Source: Welwitschia mirabilis
Taxonomy: Eukaryota; Gnetophyta; Gnetopsida; Welwitschiales
Assembly (NCBI GenBank): GCA_051453625.1
Contig: JBOZIK010000001.1
Coordinates: forward strand, 266,887,806 to 266,930,283
Reading direction: 5' to 3'
Length of the DNA: 42,478 bases
In this document: one piece after another, positions 10,782 to 21,879 of the stretch
Numbering within the stretch: position 1 is the stretch's first letter
Layout: every line of letters begins with the position of its first letter
Position numbers and translations under genes: made by a program
Notes under the pieces: model-generated
What the model was told of the DNA's origin: nothing
The model's database searches: none
The model's input: only the letters and a program-made list of their open reading frames with translations

Positions 10782-12625
10782 TATATTTTAATGGGAATAA
10801 CTTCAAGCTATGGAAGACTAGAATGTAAGTTTTTATTAAAGCCATAAGCCTTAATTATTGGACTATTGTTGAGGAAGGATTTGAACCTCCTAGGAAAGCA
10901 CAATTAAATAATTCTATGATAACTTTTGTGGTGAATCCAACAAGGAAATGGGACAATGCTGACAAAGACAAGGCTATGATCAATAAGAAAGTTATCGTAA
11001 CATTACTGAAGACTAAAAAAGATAAGGAACTTTTATACTACTAAAGATATTTGGAGCTATTCATAGGTAACATATGAAGTAACTAGCCAAATTAAAACAT
11101 AAAGAAGTAAATGTTAATGACATAATTTGATCAAATTCAGATTCAAGAAGATGAAACATTTTCATACTTTAATAACAAATGCATGGACATCATTAATGGG
11201 CTTTAGGAACTTGGATAACATTTCAAGTCATTTAAATTATCAAGAATCTCATAAGATCACTTCTAAAGGCCTATTAGAGTAAGTTGTTATCCATTGGAGA
11301 TACAAAAGACATTGAGAAGATCAAATTAGAGGAGTTGGTAAGTGACATTTCAACCTTTAAATTACAACATCCTCAAAAAGGTGACAAAGTCAAAGGTATG
11401 GATCTTAATTTAAATAATTTGCCTCTTTCTAAAAATGATGATTCTTCTAGTTGGTCATCTTTCGATTCTAATTCTAATATGGATGAAGAACTTGCTTTAT
11501 TCACTACAAATTTTGAGAAGATATTAGCAAGTAAAAAGTGAAGAAATGAAAAGAATCATGCCACAACATCTATAAGACTCAAGTACAAATCAAGAGAGAA
11601 GAGTACCCAATTCTATGCATGCAAATAATTTGAACACATGGAAGTTAAATGTTTAAATTACAAAAAGGAAAAGGCATCAAGGAACTCTAATAAGAGATGC
11701 AAAATGGTCACTTGGAATAGTGGTGAATCAGCTTAAGAGGATACTCAAGTTGATAAGAGGTTATCTTTCATAACACTCATCTCTCATGATGTGGCATTTA
11801 TCATGAAGATAAATGATGATTTCAATTTTGATTTTACTAACTCTCATGAATTAGATATGAAGAATGTTTCAAGTCATGCAAATGGTGAAGAGAGTGATTG
11901 GTTCTATAATATTGATGTTGATGACACTAAGAAAGTGGAAGAGATCAATGAAGTTAAAGATAACAATGATAATAAACAAGAAGATGATCTAATGGAAGCA
12001 TACTAAGAACTCTTTGAAGAAAGCAAAAGGATCTTAAAAGAAAATTTACTTCTTAAGAAAGCTATTAAAGAGCTAGAAGAGGAGAAGAAATCTACCTTAA
12101 TTTAGCTAGATCCGATAAAGACGAAATTAGCACATAGGAATTCATACTTTGAAAAAGATATTAACCACTTTTAATGGCTCATCAAAGAAAAGGAAGAGTA
12201 ATGTAAGTGTCTATAGAATGAAATTATTAAATTACACAATATTATTTTGAAGTTTTCTTTTGAAAAAGAGTCTCTTAAAGCAAAGATCAAGTTTAGATAA
12301 AAGTGCCATTACATACTTGCCTTCATCTACCTTTATGCCTAAATTATTCAACAAGTTGGCTTCATTTCCTAATGGTAAAAAATATTTTCAAAAAAGCTCA
12401 AAACAAGATGATGTCCAACCTTACTCTTTTTTTTTTCAATTCGATAAAAAGAATAGAAAACATTCTATATGTCATTTTTGCAATAGATTTGATCATGATA
12501 AATTATCTAGTAGATATAGTAATTACTTTAGAAAGTTTGGTCTTATAAAAGGCTTTCACTTTATTCCTAAAAGATCATATTTTAATTATAGATGGAGTAA
12601 TGGTAGAGATCATGTTCCTTGGTGA
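10782..12625 (+). pseudogene. Copia-type gag remnant (UBN2 domain, degenerate CCHC, coiled coil)
   Basis: Retrotransposon capsid-like protein broken by stops and frameshifts. Fragments in order are: 'KLWKTRM' and 'YWTIVEEGFEPP' (start of the UBN2 domain); 'KIKLEELVSDISTF' with an acidic tract and 'ALFTTNFEKIL' (open frame 11284-11541); a zinc knuckle at about 11611-11655 ('ACK.FEHMEVKC', first Cys replaced); an acidic stretch (open frame 11791-12006); a charged coiled coil (12009-12250); and a second knuckle remnant 'CHFCNRFDHDK' near 12469-12515 that has lost its last Cys. After 12625 no pol sequence follows where Copia elements normally have the protease. Binding and packaging of element RNA is the family role; this copy cannot encode it. 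Confidence 0.75.
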
Positions 12626-13480
12626 TATTTTCTTAATAAGTGATTTATGATATTTGTGCATTTATTTTTTTAAATAATTACACCTTTAGCTTATTTCTAA
12701 GAATATCCCCTTAGCATGATTTTCTAAATGAAATATTTATACTAGAATGAGCTAAAGGAAGAGAGATATTGGACTTAGACTCATATGATGATTAAATTAT
12801 CATAATGTACCATTTCTTATTTATAATGTTTATGACTATGCTCATTTTACTCTTTCACACTATCTTCATAGCTAATATCATGCAACAAAATAAAATTTTT
12901 TAACTCATCTAAGTACTTTTGTTTACATAATCTGCATCTTACATTAGGAAATATTTAATGCTTAATTAAATCTTATTAGTATTACCTTTACTCTTAAATT
13001 ATGTTATTCCCTAGAATGGAGTTATTACACATCTTAGACATCTCCAAATGTGCTTTTTAAGGATATCTACTTTTCTTATCACATTTGTATAAGAGATGGA
13101 TACATTAACGGGAATCTATTTTTAAGCTTATAATAGTGGTATTAGACCATGTAATTATTGTTTTATATTGCGTATATCAGTTGGTCATCATGTGCTCTCT
13201 AATGATTGGTATCATATTTTCTTAAACATTGGTTTTAGACAATTGCATTGATTATTTAGTACAATGTAAATTTTACTACCTCTATTAGTGCTCGTACCTC
13301 ATCCCTAGTCATTGATGATAAAAGGGAAGAGAAATATTATGATATCAAAATTTTCAAGATGATAAGTTCCTTTTTATACTATATAAGATATTATGCTCTA
13401 TTAATGATTACATGAAATGGACAGGTTTTAAAAGGACAATAAACTTAGGGGAAGCATTAAAAAAAATTAGTTGTCATTAA
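12626..13480 (+). other. Non-coding 3' interior of the gag-only element
   Basis: About 0.85 kb between the gag remnant and the polypurine tract, with stops in all frames. No reverse transcriptase, integrase or RNase H motif is visible. Confidence 0.55.
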
Positions 13481-13496
13481 TGACAAAGAAGAAGAT
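13481..13496 (+). other. Polypurine tract of the gag-only element
   Basis: Purine-rich 'gacaaagaagaagat' immediately before the 3' LTR. Copia elements commonly have a G-richer version (AAAGGGGGAGAT), so this looks like a G-to-A-decayed form. Confidence 0.55.
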
Positions 13497-14639
13497 TGTT
13501 GCACTTCCTGATTATTAGTTGATAACAAAATAAATTTTAATAAATTAAATCTAATGCTTATATTATTTTTGTAGGTCTTAAAGGATTTTTGGATGCTTTG
13601 GCACATAAAGAAGAAGGAGAAAAGAAGGAAAAATCACTTGAACGATTGACCATGTATTACTTTGGGGTTGACTACCTATTGCAGTTATAAATGTAGATTT
13701 TTAATAGGGGATCAACTGCTTATTGTTGAGGGATTGACCACCCTTTGTAACTAAAATGAAATTTTCAATAGGGAGTAAACTTCCTATTGTTAATGGATCA
13801 AATTCCTAATACTTTTTCAATGCTTAATTTTCATTATGGGGTCGACTAATCAAGATTAGGGATTAAGAGGTCAACTGGATTCTACTAGAGGTCCCTTGCT
13901 TAATACAAAAACTAGGGTTGTAGAAAGAGGGGTTAACTAGAACCATGAAAGGGTTGATTGCCAATATAACCATTAATAAAAATACGTGTTAAAAAGCATA
14001 ATCTACCATGGAACAAAAGCATTAAAAGGATTCCTAACTGTTTTAGAGGTTCCAACAGTTACATGCCTTAATATCATAATTCTTAATATTTAGAATTCAT
14101 CCCCTATATAATCCAAAATTATTTCATTTGTAGATAAACATGTACATACATACATAGAAGAATTAAATCTCTTACTACTGGGCCTAATTATATTATAACA
14201 CATTTTCTATCTTCTTCCTATTAACTTTATATTCTTTATCATTATAATTGAATCTAGTTGAGCTTTCTTGGATGCTTAGGGTGTCATAAGATCTTGTTGT
14301 AAGGTGGAGAACTATCATAAATTCTATGTGTCTTAGAGGCTGAGGATTACTATAAAATCTTATTATAAGATTGAGGACTACCATAAAGTCCAGTTGGAGT
14401 GTAGTTGAAGGCTATACTAGCTATAAAAAAAAATAGGCCTACTTTCATTATCTTGTGTTTATTGCACTTTATTGTTTAGTAAAGTTTCATGTGCTAAAAT
14501 TATTACATGTATTGGTAAATGTATGAATCATCTTCATAGTTTAATTGACAATAATATTTAGATAATTATATAGTTAATTCTATTATGCCAACATAGGTAT
14601 CCTTTTCATCCCTCCTCTCCAAAATAATCAGTCATAACA
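13497..14639 (+). repeat. 3' LTR of the gag-only Copia-type element
   Basis: Starts TGTTGCAC, ends ..ATAACA, with TATATAA at 14105-14111 matching the 5' copy. The better-preserved ends here (TG...CA) define the boundaries. Confidence 0.78.
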
Positions 14640-15123
14640 AATATGATATTTTAGGTAAAAATTACTAAATACTAGAATAAAAGTATCAAATAAAAGAGCT
14701 TACAATAATAATTTATTGTTGAATCTAGAAGGTAAACCCACTCATAAAAAGAAGATAATCATTTATGAAATACGTTTATTAGATAAATATAAAGATGCAT
14801 AAAAGGACTTGAGAAATATAAGAGCATGTCATAAGGGAAAAAATGGATGAAAATGGTTGCTCATATTAGGTATGATTCTATCAATAGAGACATGAAAAAT
14901 GATTCTTTGACTGAGTTGTTTAAAGAAAAATTTTACTTAAAGAAAGGATTTCAAGAGTGATGACTTCATAACTTATTAACATTCCATGGAATATTTATCA
15001 ATTTAGTTTTTGTAAGGAATATGATGAAGTCATTTGATGCTTCAAAATAAACATATCTTTAAATTTGTAGGAAATTTATTTATTTATTTTTAACAAATTC
15101 AACAAGTATTCAAAATAAGTACC
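14640..15123. other. Spacer between two LTR elements
   Basis: About 480 bp of A+T-rich DNA. It contains gene-unlike sequence with possible weak retroelement traces that I cannot assign. Confidence 0.35.
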
Positions 15124-15497
15124 TATTGACATGTAAAAATTGATATTTATATCAATTTTTTAAGCTAAATTACTATAAATGAAGACATTAATTAATTATT
15201 TTAATTACAAAATATGTCTTATATTATTTTTAAAATAAAATTTAATATTATGTTTGTCTCCATTGTAATTGTAGGTCTTTAGCACATTTTGGAACACATG
15301 TTGCAAGATGGACACAATTCCACACAAAATAATGGTGGCAATGGAGACATGAGTTGGTGACACATAGCAGTAGCATTGGAATACATGTGACACAAGCATG
15401 TGAAGGTGAAATTAAAGACATGTCGTGATAGCACAGGTTAATAGAGGAATGTGGCTCCAAAGAACACATGTTGGACTCATCATAACAAAGATCTCAC

Positions 15498-15695
15498 ATA
15501 ACACTATATGCTGGTCTCCATTAAATGCTACAAGACAACCTCTACCAAATGCTAAATGACAAAGACTCCACCTAATGCTACATGCTAGAATATTATCTAT
15601 CTAGCACTATAAACAACCTCCACTAAATGCTACAAGACAGAATTTTATCTACTTAATGCTAAATGAAAAAGATTCTACCTAACACTATAAGCCAA
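15498..15695 (+). repeat. Degenerate short tandem array ('CCxAATGCTA') in the 5' LTR
   Basis: Seven spaced occurrences of an AATGCTA-like word, usually preceded by CC or CT and followed by a 'aAGACAa'-like spacer. The 3' LTR has the same arrangement at 22255-22450. Confidence 0.65.
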
Positions 15696-15711
15696 AGGCT
15701 CTACCCTCACC

Positions 15712-15719
15712 TATAAAAG
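15712..15719 (+). promoter_or_regulatory. LTR TATA box
   Basis: TATAAAAG in 'cacctataaaaggg', just after the AATGCTA array. The 3' LTR has TAGAAAAG at 22486-22493, a one-base loss of the box. This marks the probable U3/R promoter. Confidence 0.6.
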
Positions 15720-16825
15720 GGCCTTAATCCTTCATTTGTAATCAGCCTTCATTTTCGGTAAAGCATGAAACTCTAGAGCATTAATAATGGCCTTCTGAGT
15801 GTTTTATTAGGAAGTGAACTTGTTTTCAAGGAGCTTGAGGAGTTCTTCCTGCTATTTTTCATCTTGGATGTAATGTACTTTGTTTTGATCTAATACAAAG
15901 GAGTTATTTCTTTTAATTTGTAGTTTTAATGCATGTTGTACTAGGAATGCTTAAGGAATAAATTACTATCAAGTTTTTCTTTGGTCAACTGAGTGAATTT
16001 GGTTAGTTAATTGATTCATAGTCTTGGTAATTTCATGGATCTTGCACACATTAATTCATACTTTCAATTTTTATTATAAACCTATGGGACTAATGACTGT
16101 AAAATTCATGAATACTCAAATGGTAAATGAGATTATGTCATTATAACTGATGATTTTACACTTAATGGTCTTAAGTTTGTTTTAGGATTAAGCAATTTAT
16201 TATTGAGTAAAGATTTGCAGGAGGACAAATTGGGCAACCCTTAGAACTTACTCACTTTACCTTTTCTACAAAGTTTCACAATGTTTCTTAAATCCCTCTT
16301 CTTTTTCTTTTGTTTTCTTTAAGTTGTAAACTTACAAGTTAATAGGTGTCACGTCCAAAAATTCAAGGTCTAGAGACTTAGCCTAAAAGTTTAATTAAAA
16401 TAAATTTATTATTATAAGGTCTCAACCTAGTTTAATTATTGCATGTATTTACTTCTTAATTTCGATTGGTTTAAATTTATTATAAAATTTTGTGCTATAA
16501 TTCCTCACATTTTGTAGTAGTCATAAATTTTCCCTTGTTTGAAATTCTTATGATTTAATTATGATTCTTATAGTTAAAATTTTTGAATTATTGCATATAT
16601 ATCTAGAGAATAATTTAAATATGGCTTTGGAAATTTTACATTATTATAAAAATTTTATGAGGATCATTGTTATTTATTGTTGAGATATAAGTGCACCCAG
16701 TGGCCTAGCGAGGAATGGAATAAGGGTGGTTACCAAATATTTACTAACTTTTTCCACCTCAACCACCCTCCTTTATGATGTTTTGTATTCATATATAAAG
16801 AATCTTTACTAACTTTTGCCACTTT

Positions 16826-16951
16826 NNNNNNNNNNNNNNNNNNNNNNNNNNNNNNNNNNNNNNNNNNNNNNNNNNNNNNNNNNNNNNNNNNNNNNNNNNN
16901 NNNNNNNNNNNNNNNNNNNNNNNNNNNNNNNNNNNNNNNNNNNNNNNNNNN
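16826..16951. other. Assembly gap (126 N)
   Basis: Run of N within the nested LTR. The real gap length is unknown. Confidence 0.99.
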
Positions 16952-18123
16952 TACTGAACTTTAGAGATTGGATAATCCTATGAACCTTAGAGCCTTAGAA
17001 TCTTTGGGATTTATCGAATCTTTAATTTAATTTGAGTATGGTTTTATGGTATTTCTCTTATTTCTTATATGATCCTTATAGTTTTTCGATTCCTTGTTAT
17101 ATGGTTTATGGTCTTCATTACATTCTTGTATGTTTCTTGATTTTTCATTTATTTCGTGCATTGTTCTTATCTCTTGCACCTTGAATAGCCTTATGTTTTA
17201 AATGATTTTAAATGTTATTAAATTTGTGTATGATTATCCTTGCATATTATTTAAGAGTTGCTTACTTGTTCAAACTTCATACACCTCATATTAGTGCCTT
17301 TCTTGGGTATTTGTATCATAACCCTTCACATATTGTCAAAGCTTATGATGATTTCTTAATTCGTCTTATTTGGGTTATCGATATTAGCTAATGATTTCTA
17401 GATAACAAAATTAAAACTGACCAGGGTAACTAGTTGTTCAAACTTTAGGGATAGATTCTCTCTGAAGGGAGTCTCAAGAACATGGAACTAAACTTCTAGG
17501 ATGGATAGGAAAAATGTGACCAATTTATCATTTGTCTCTCCTCGATTGTATGCAACTAGATTACTGAAATCTGTTATGAAGTGATTGTAAAGAAGATTAA
17601 TTTAAATAGACCCTTGATCTTTTTTGGATTATTCTTGATATCCCTTATCACTTGAAAGCCCTTATCATTCTAACTCTTGTCATGGACCATACTGGGAACT
17701 ATGAACGTTACAATTTTCACACCACACTGTTTGTGTTAAATAGGTAATTGAGTGGAGCATAGTAAAAGCTGATTTATCTTACCAAGAATGGCAATTGGAA
17801 ATGTTGATTTTCTAGCTTCTGCTTGAAACATTTTTAAAATGAAGTGATTTGTTCATCTTTTTAATCTATTACATCTTGTGGTTGACCTTTATCATATGTT
17901 GTCAATATAATTCTTGGATTATCTTAGATAAAAAGAGGTATTTGTTTTCTCTTGTATTTAATCATAATATAATTTATTTACCTCCTTTTCTTGCAAAAGT
18001 TACTTATGACTATATTTGTATATGCATTTAGATTCATTTGAAATTGATGGCTTAAATATTTCATAAAAGCATAATAAAGTTTAATCTCATAGTTTTGTGT
18101 TAAAAATTCTAAGACATTTCATT

Positions 18124-18135
18124 TGGTATCAGAGC
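18124..18135 (+). other. Primer binding site, initiator tRNA-Met type
   Basis: Exact TGGTATCAGAGC, two bases after the inferred end of the nested LTR. This is the most frequent plant LTR primer site. Confidence 0.75.
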
Positions 18136-18280
18136 TACATGAAGTCTTAAGGTGTTAAAATCAAGATGTTATAGCAAGATTGTGCAATTTATATTTAACT
18201 AACCCCCAATTATCCCTATGTAAGAATGATAGCTAAGTTTTTAACTTAACTCTAGACATTATAAAATAATGAATATATTT

Positions 18281-18298
18281 TGGTATCATTGTTGAGGA
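18281..18298 (+). other. Decayed primer binding site, tRNA-Asp type
   Basis: TGGTATCATTGTTGAGGA differs from the plant tRNA-Asp complement TGGCGCCGTTGCCGGGGA only by C-to-T and G-to-A changes, most of them at CpG positions. It lies five bases after the inferred LTR end and is followed by 'taatggcaca', a usual downstream context. Confidence 0.65.
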
Positions 18299-21200
18299 TA
18301 ATGGCACAGTAGCTGCTTAGAAAGAGCACAATTGTTTTTTTAAATAAGTTTTTAGTTAGATTTTATTTCTCCAGTGGTGGGTATTGGTCCTCTCCAGTGA
18401 TACCCAAACCAGTCCATTTTCTTTTTGCTTTTCAATAATTAGTACTAGTCCTTCTAGTGATACCTAAACTAATATGATTTAGATTTGTTTTTATTTTTAT
18501 TCTAACTTATTTTTGTATAGGTCTAATGTTTTGTTTGCATGTTTCTTTAAGGATAAAACTTGAAAAACTAAAAAACTTAACTCACTTTGCATGATTTTTG
18601 TTTTCTTGCATTTTTTCCCTTCTAGATTTCTATAAAAGCTCACTGTTAAAAATGCTAAAAAATCTAAAAGTTTTTAATTAATTTTTGTTAATTATGAATT
18701 TCATTTGTGTTCTCATTTTTATTTCTATTTCAGATTTTTTGTGATCTTTTAATGTTAATATACCCATGAGATGTTCATGAAACACTATATTCTTTCTATA
18801 ACAAAAATTCTCATCTTGACCAGCATCACCACTTTTCCAAATTGGTTCCTTTGGTTATTTTGCGTAGAATACTCTAAAAAATTATGAAAGTCATTTTCTC
18901 AACTTGGAAAAACTTTTTGGATATCAAAACCCCATCTGAAAATTCAAAAAGGTAGAAAATGTGAACTTTAATTTTATAAACCATTTTTAAGAAATTTTAA
19001 CATGAGTTGAGTGTATAATTCATTTGGAAACTAAAATAATCCCTAAAATAGTGTAAACTATATTCAATCTAAAATTGTAGGTGATTACATTCAACCTAAG
19101 AAAACCTTAGGAAATTTCATCCAATACAATTGCAACAACCCTTCTCCTTCACCCTCCTTTTCATACTCATTTGATCAAAACCCTATACATAATAATCTAG
19201 CTTCCTATTTTGAATTTTAACAACCATACTTTTAATAGTAGTTTGATCCTACATCTTTCATTGCACCTCATAACCCCTATCCTTTACTATTTGATTCTTA
19301 CCATCCATCTTCATTTATTTAACAGCCAACTTGATCCAATCCCTTTGAGGAGTTAGTTAGGAAGTTAATGAAAACTCAGTACCAAATTAACAAAATCCTT
19401 GAAATAATTTTTTAATAACACTCCTCTTCTCTAAGTAATCATGAGAAAAGTTTTAAAGTCCAAATCGAAACCCTCCAACAAATTGTTCAAACTAATGCTC
19501 AAATCATGGAAATCCTTAACTAACAAAAAGATGACCTTCATTCAAGCCTTGAAAATTCTTAAAAGGATAGGATAGTGAAACCAATAACACTTAAACCATA
19601 TCCATTCGGAATGAGGAAGAAATAACTAAGGAAATCCATGAGGACTTTGAGTTTAGAAATGCATTGACTAATAATCAATTATTTGCAAGAAATCTATACT
19701 TTAAAATAAGGTTAAACACATCAAAGGATGAATCAGAAAGTGAACAAGCATGTGAGGAAAGCTATACCTTAGAGAGTTACACAAAAATGGATGAGTCATT
19801 AGGCAACATCAATAAAAAAAACATTGACTTACAATCACTGTTGCTTAAGCAATCACATAAGGAGGAGTTCACTAGTAACTTTAAGAAGGGAAAGAACATT
19901 AGACTAGATTCATCCTATGAGAATTTCTCTCAACAAATCCATGAGCTAATATTTTCATCTTCACCTTTTACTTAGAAATATTTCAGCTTTATTAAAGAAA
20001 ACAATATGTTTATAGAATTGGGACCAACTTTCAAAAGCCTTAAGTCTTGTAATAAACACTTATTCTTTCAAGTGATTTTCAATTCATTTTAGTCTTCTTC
20101 CCAAAATGATATTTTGTGAGAGTTGTTGAATAAACATAAATAAGCTAAGGAATGGACTACTGTTGGTTTTAAATGCATAAATCTCTTTACTTATACTAAT
20201 GTTCTTTCAAATTTCATAGACTCTTGCATAAGGATTTACATGGATTCTCTCTTGATTCAAAATGCCTCACAAGGTTTCAAATCATCTAATAGTTATTTCC
20301 ATAATGTTTGGGCCTCTACGCACATATTACTTTAGAGAATTATTAGCTTTTAGGTTAGATTTTTCTTGTAGAATAGATTTTTCTTTTAATTCCCTTTGAA
20401 AAAAAAAGACTAAAAAACATATATGCTTGATGGTCTCTCTCACTTAAAACCTCATAAGAACTTTTATTTGTACCATCATCACCTTAAACCCTTTAGCTTA
20501 ATAATTTTTTTTCATCTCCTTAAGCTCTCTATCCATCCATTCCATTTTCTAATAAACCCACTAAACCAAACAACCACCCATCTTAACCATTCATCTATGA
20601 AATCTTGAGACTTATAGACCCAAGTTAATGGCCTTAAACAAAAATCAATAATAAACAATCTTATATCACTTAAGTAACATTTGTAATTAAGTTCACTTAT
20701 GACTTTTTATCAAATATTTATGCTTATTTCTAGTGTGATGGTTAAGAGTACATTTGCTTAGGGTCTCCAATTTTGGTAAGACTTGACGAAAAAGGTGGGA
20801 TTTACCTTTGCATGAATTCTTTAAGTTTAAAGACTTTGATGGGAACAAGATTTATCTTGATTAGTTTAATAAGCTAATAACCCCTTTAGATATGCCAAAA
20901 AAATGAACATGAGAAGATGAATAAAAGAAAATGATAAATGTCTTCTCCAAATACACATATCATTAATTTCTTAATTAGATTTAGTTAATTACATAAGGAA
21001 TATGGATGTTCGCTGGCAATGTAGCTCTAATGATCTATTTTATAACATAATTCAACTGCATTGGGTTATAGATGCTCACTAGCAATGCAACACTGACTCC
21101 CTCATACATCAACATGCTTAATTCTGTTGGAGGAAGATCTTATAATACTAAATACTTAATGTGATTTAAAGGCTTAAACTAAGGACATATACATGGGCAT

Positions 21201-21879
21201 AAATAGAAAATACATAAACAAAAAATATGGGAGTCAAAGGCCTTTAGTGTTTTGTTGTCTTTTAACTTTCATACTTAAGATTTACCGTGATTTCTTAAAT
21301 TTGTATAAGTTACTTAGTCTAAACTACATTTTGTTGATTTTAAGATCCACTAAAAAAATACAAAAACATAATAAGGGACATTAGGCTAGGTAAGTTTGCT
21401 CATCTATTCATTAGTTAATGGTTAAGTCCATTGTCACATTTTCATTGTCCATCTCCATCATCCATTCCACCTCACCTCCACTTCATAAAACTAACCTTTT
21501 CAAGGTTCAACTTTTTACTTAAAATCTTGAGTAAGAAATAAATTGGTTGTTTTCCCCTTTTATATCTTAGTTACATTGTTTTTCATAATTTTCAATAAAA
21601 AGAACCCATCAAAATACTTTAAAGGCTATGTTCTCAAATGCTTTAAACACTTTCTATCATTAACTTTAAAGACAAAGTTCAGTTTTGGTTGGGGAATATG
21701 ACATCTAGCTTTACTAAATTTTTCATTTGTTTGCCTTAATTATAGAAAATTAGTTATAATTTTTTTTAAGTTATTATATCTTCACACTTGAGTGCTTTAA
21801 CTTAGACAATTTTTCCATGTTTTACCATGTCATTATCAACTTTTGGCTAAGGCACTAGCAAAAGCATGGTTATGGAGTG
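18299..21879 (+). pseudogene. Interior of the tRNA-Asp-primed element with gag-like remnants
   Basis: A decayed coding stretch at about 19130-19975 reads, in pieces, as proline/serine/phenylalanine-rich sequence followed by 'NPFEELVRKLMKTQYQINK'. It resembles the linker ahead of the retropepsin in Gypsy polyproteins. An acidic open frame follows at 19664-19975 (103 codons, no motif). A Pro/His-rich 61-codon frame at 20423-20608 is probably chance. No protease, reverse transcriptase, RNase H or integrase signature was seen, so the element is non-autonomous or has lost pol. A purine-rich stretch ending 'atggagtg' sits just before the 3' LTR. Confidence 0.45.

Larger units (their letters stand above)
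9479..14639 (+). mobile_element. Non-autonomous Copia-type LTR retrotransposon (gag only)
   Basis: Two long direct repeats (9479-10667 and 13497-14639) of about 1.15-1.19 kb, roughly 80 % alike by eye, enclose a 2.83-kb interior. The flanking pentamers are AATAC and AATAT, a likely target-site duplication with one transition. The interior carries recognisable Copia gag remnants (UBN2-type domain, CCHC remnants, coiled coil) but no protease, integrase, reverse transcriptase or RNase H. This fits the TR-GAG concept, an element whose own coding part is gag and which borrows enzymes. LTR divergence and stop codons say it is old and inactive. Confidence 0.82.
16347..18170 (+). mobile_element. Nested LTR retrotransposon fragment (LTR + primer site, truncated)
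   Basis: Interrupts the host LTR. It starts TGTCACGTCC, and an LTR of about 1.77 kb can be drawn to ..TTTCA at 18121, followed by a perfect TGGTATCAGAGC. Only about 35 bp of interior remain before the host LTR resumes. The bordering pentamers ATAGG and ATAGC suggest a target duplication, which is odd for a truncated copy. Inside the LTR are 126 unresolved bases, so its true structure may be hidden. Confidence 0.55.
15124..18275 (+). repeat. 5' LTR of the tRNA-Asp-primed element (split by insertion)
   Basis: Left part 15124-16346 and right part 18171-18275, about 1.33 kb without the insert, against 1.38 kb for the 3' LTR. The right part resumes at 'gcaagattgtgcaattt', matching 'gcaacactgtgcaattt' in the intact LTR. 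A TATA box lies at 15712-15719, and an array of 'AATGCTA' words precedes it. Confidence 0.7.

Noticed and set aside
15205-15469. Overlapping minus-strand frames rich in Cys and His
   Set aside because: They lie inside the LTR and lack regular Cys/His spacing.
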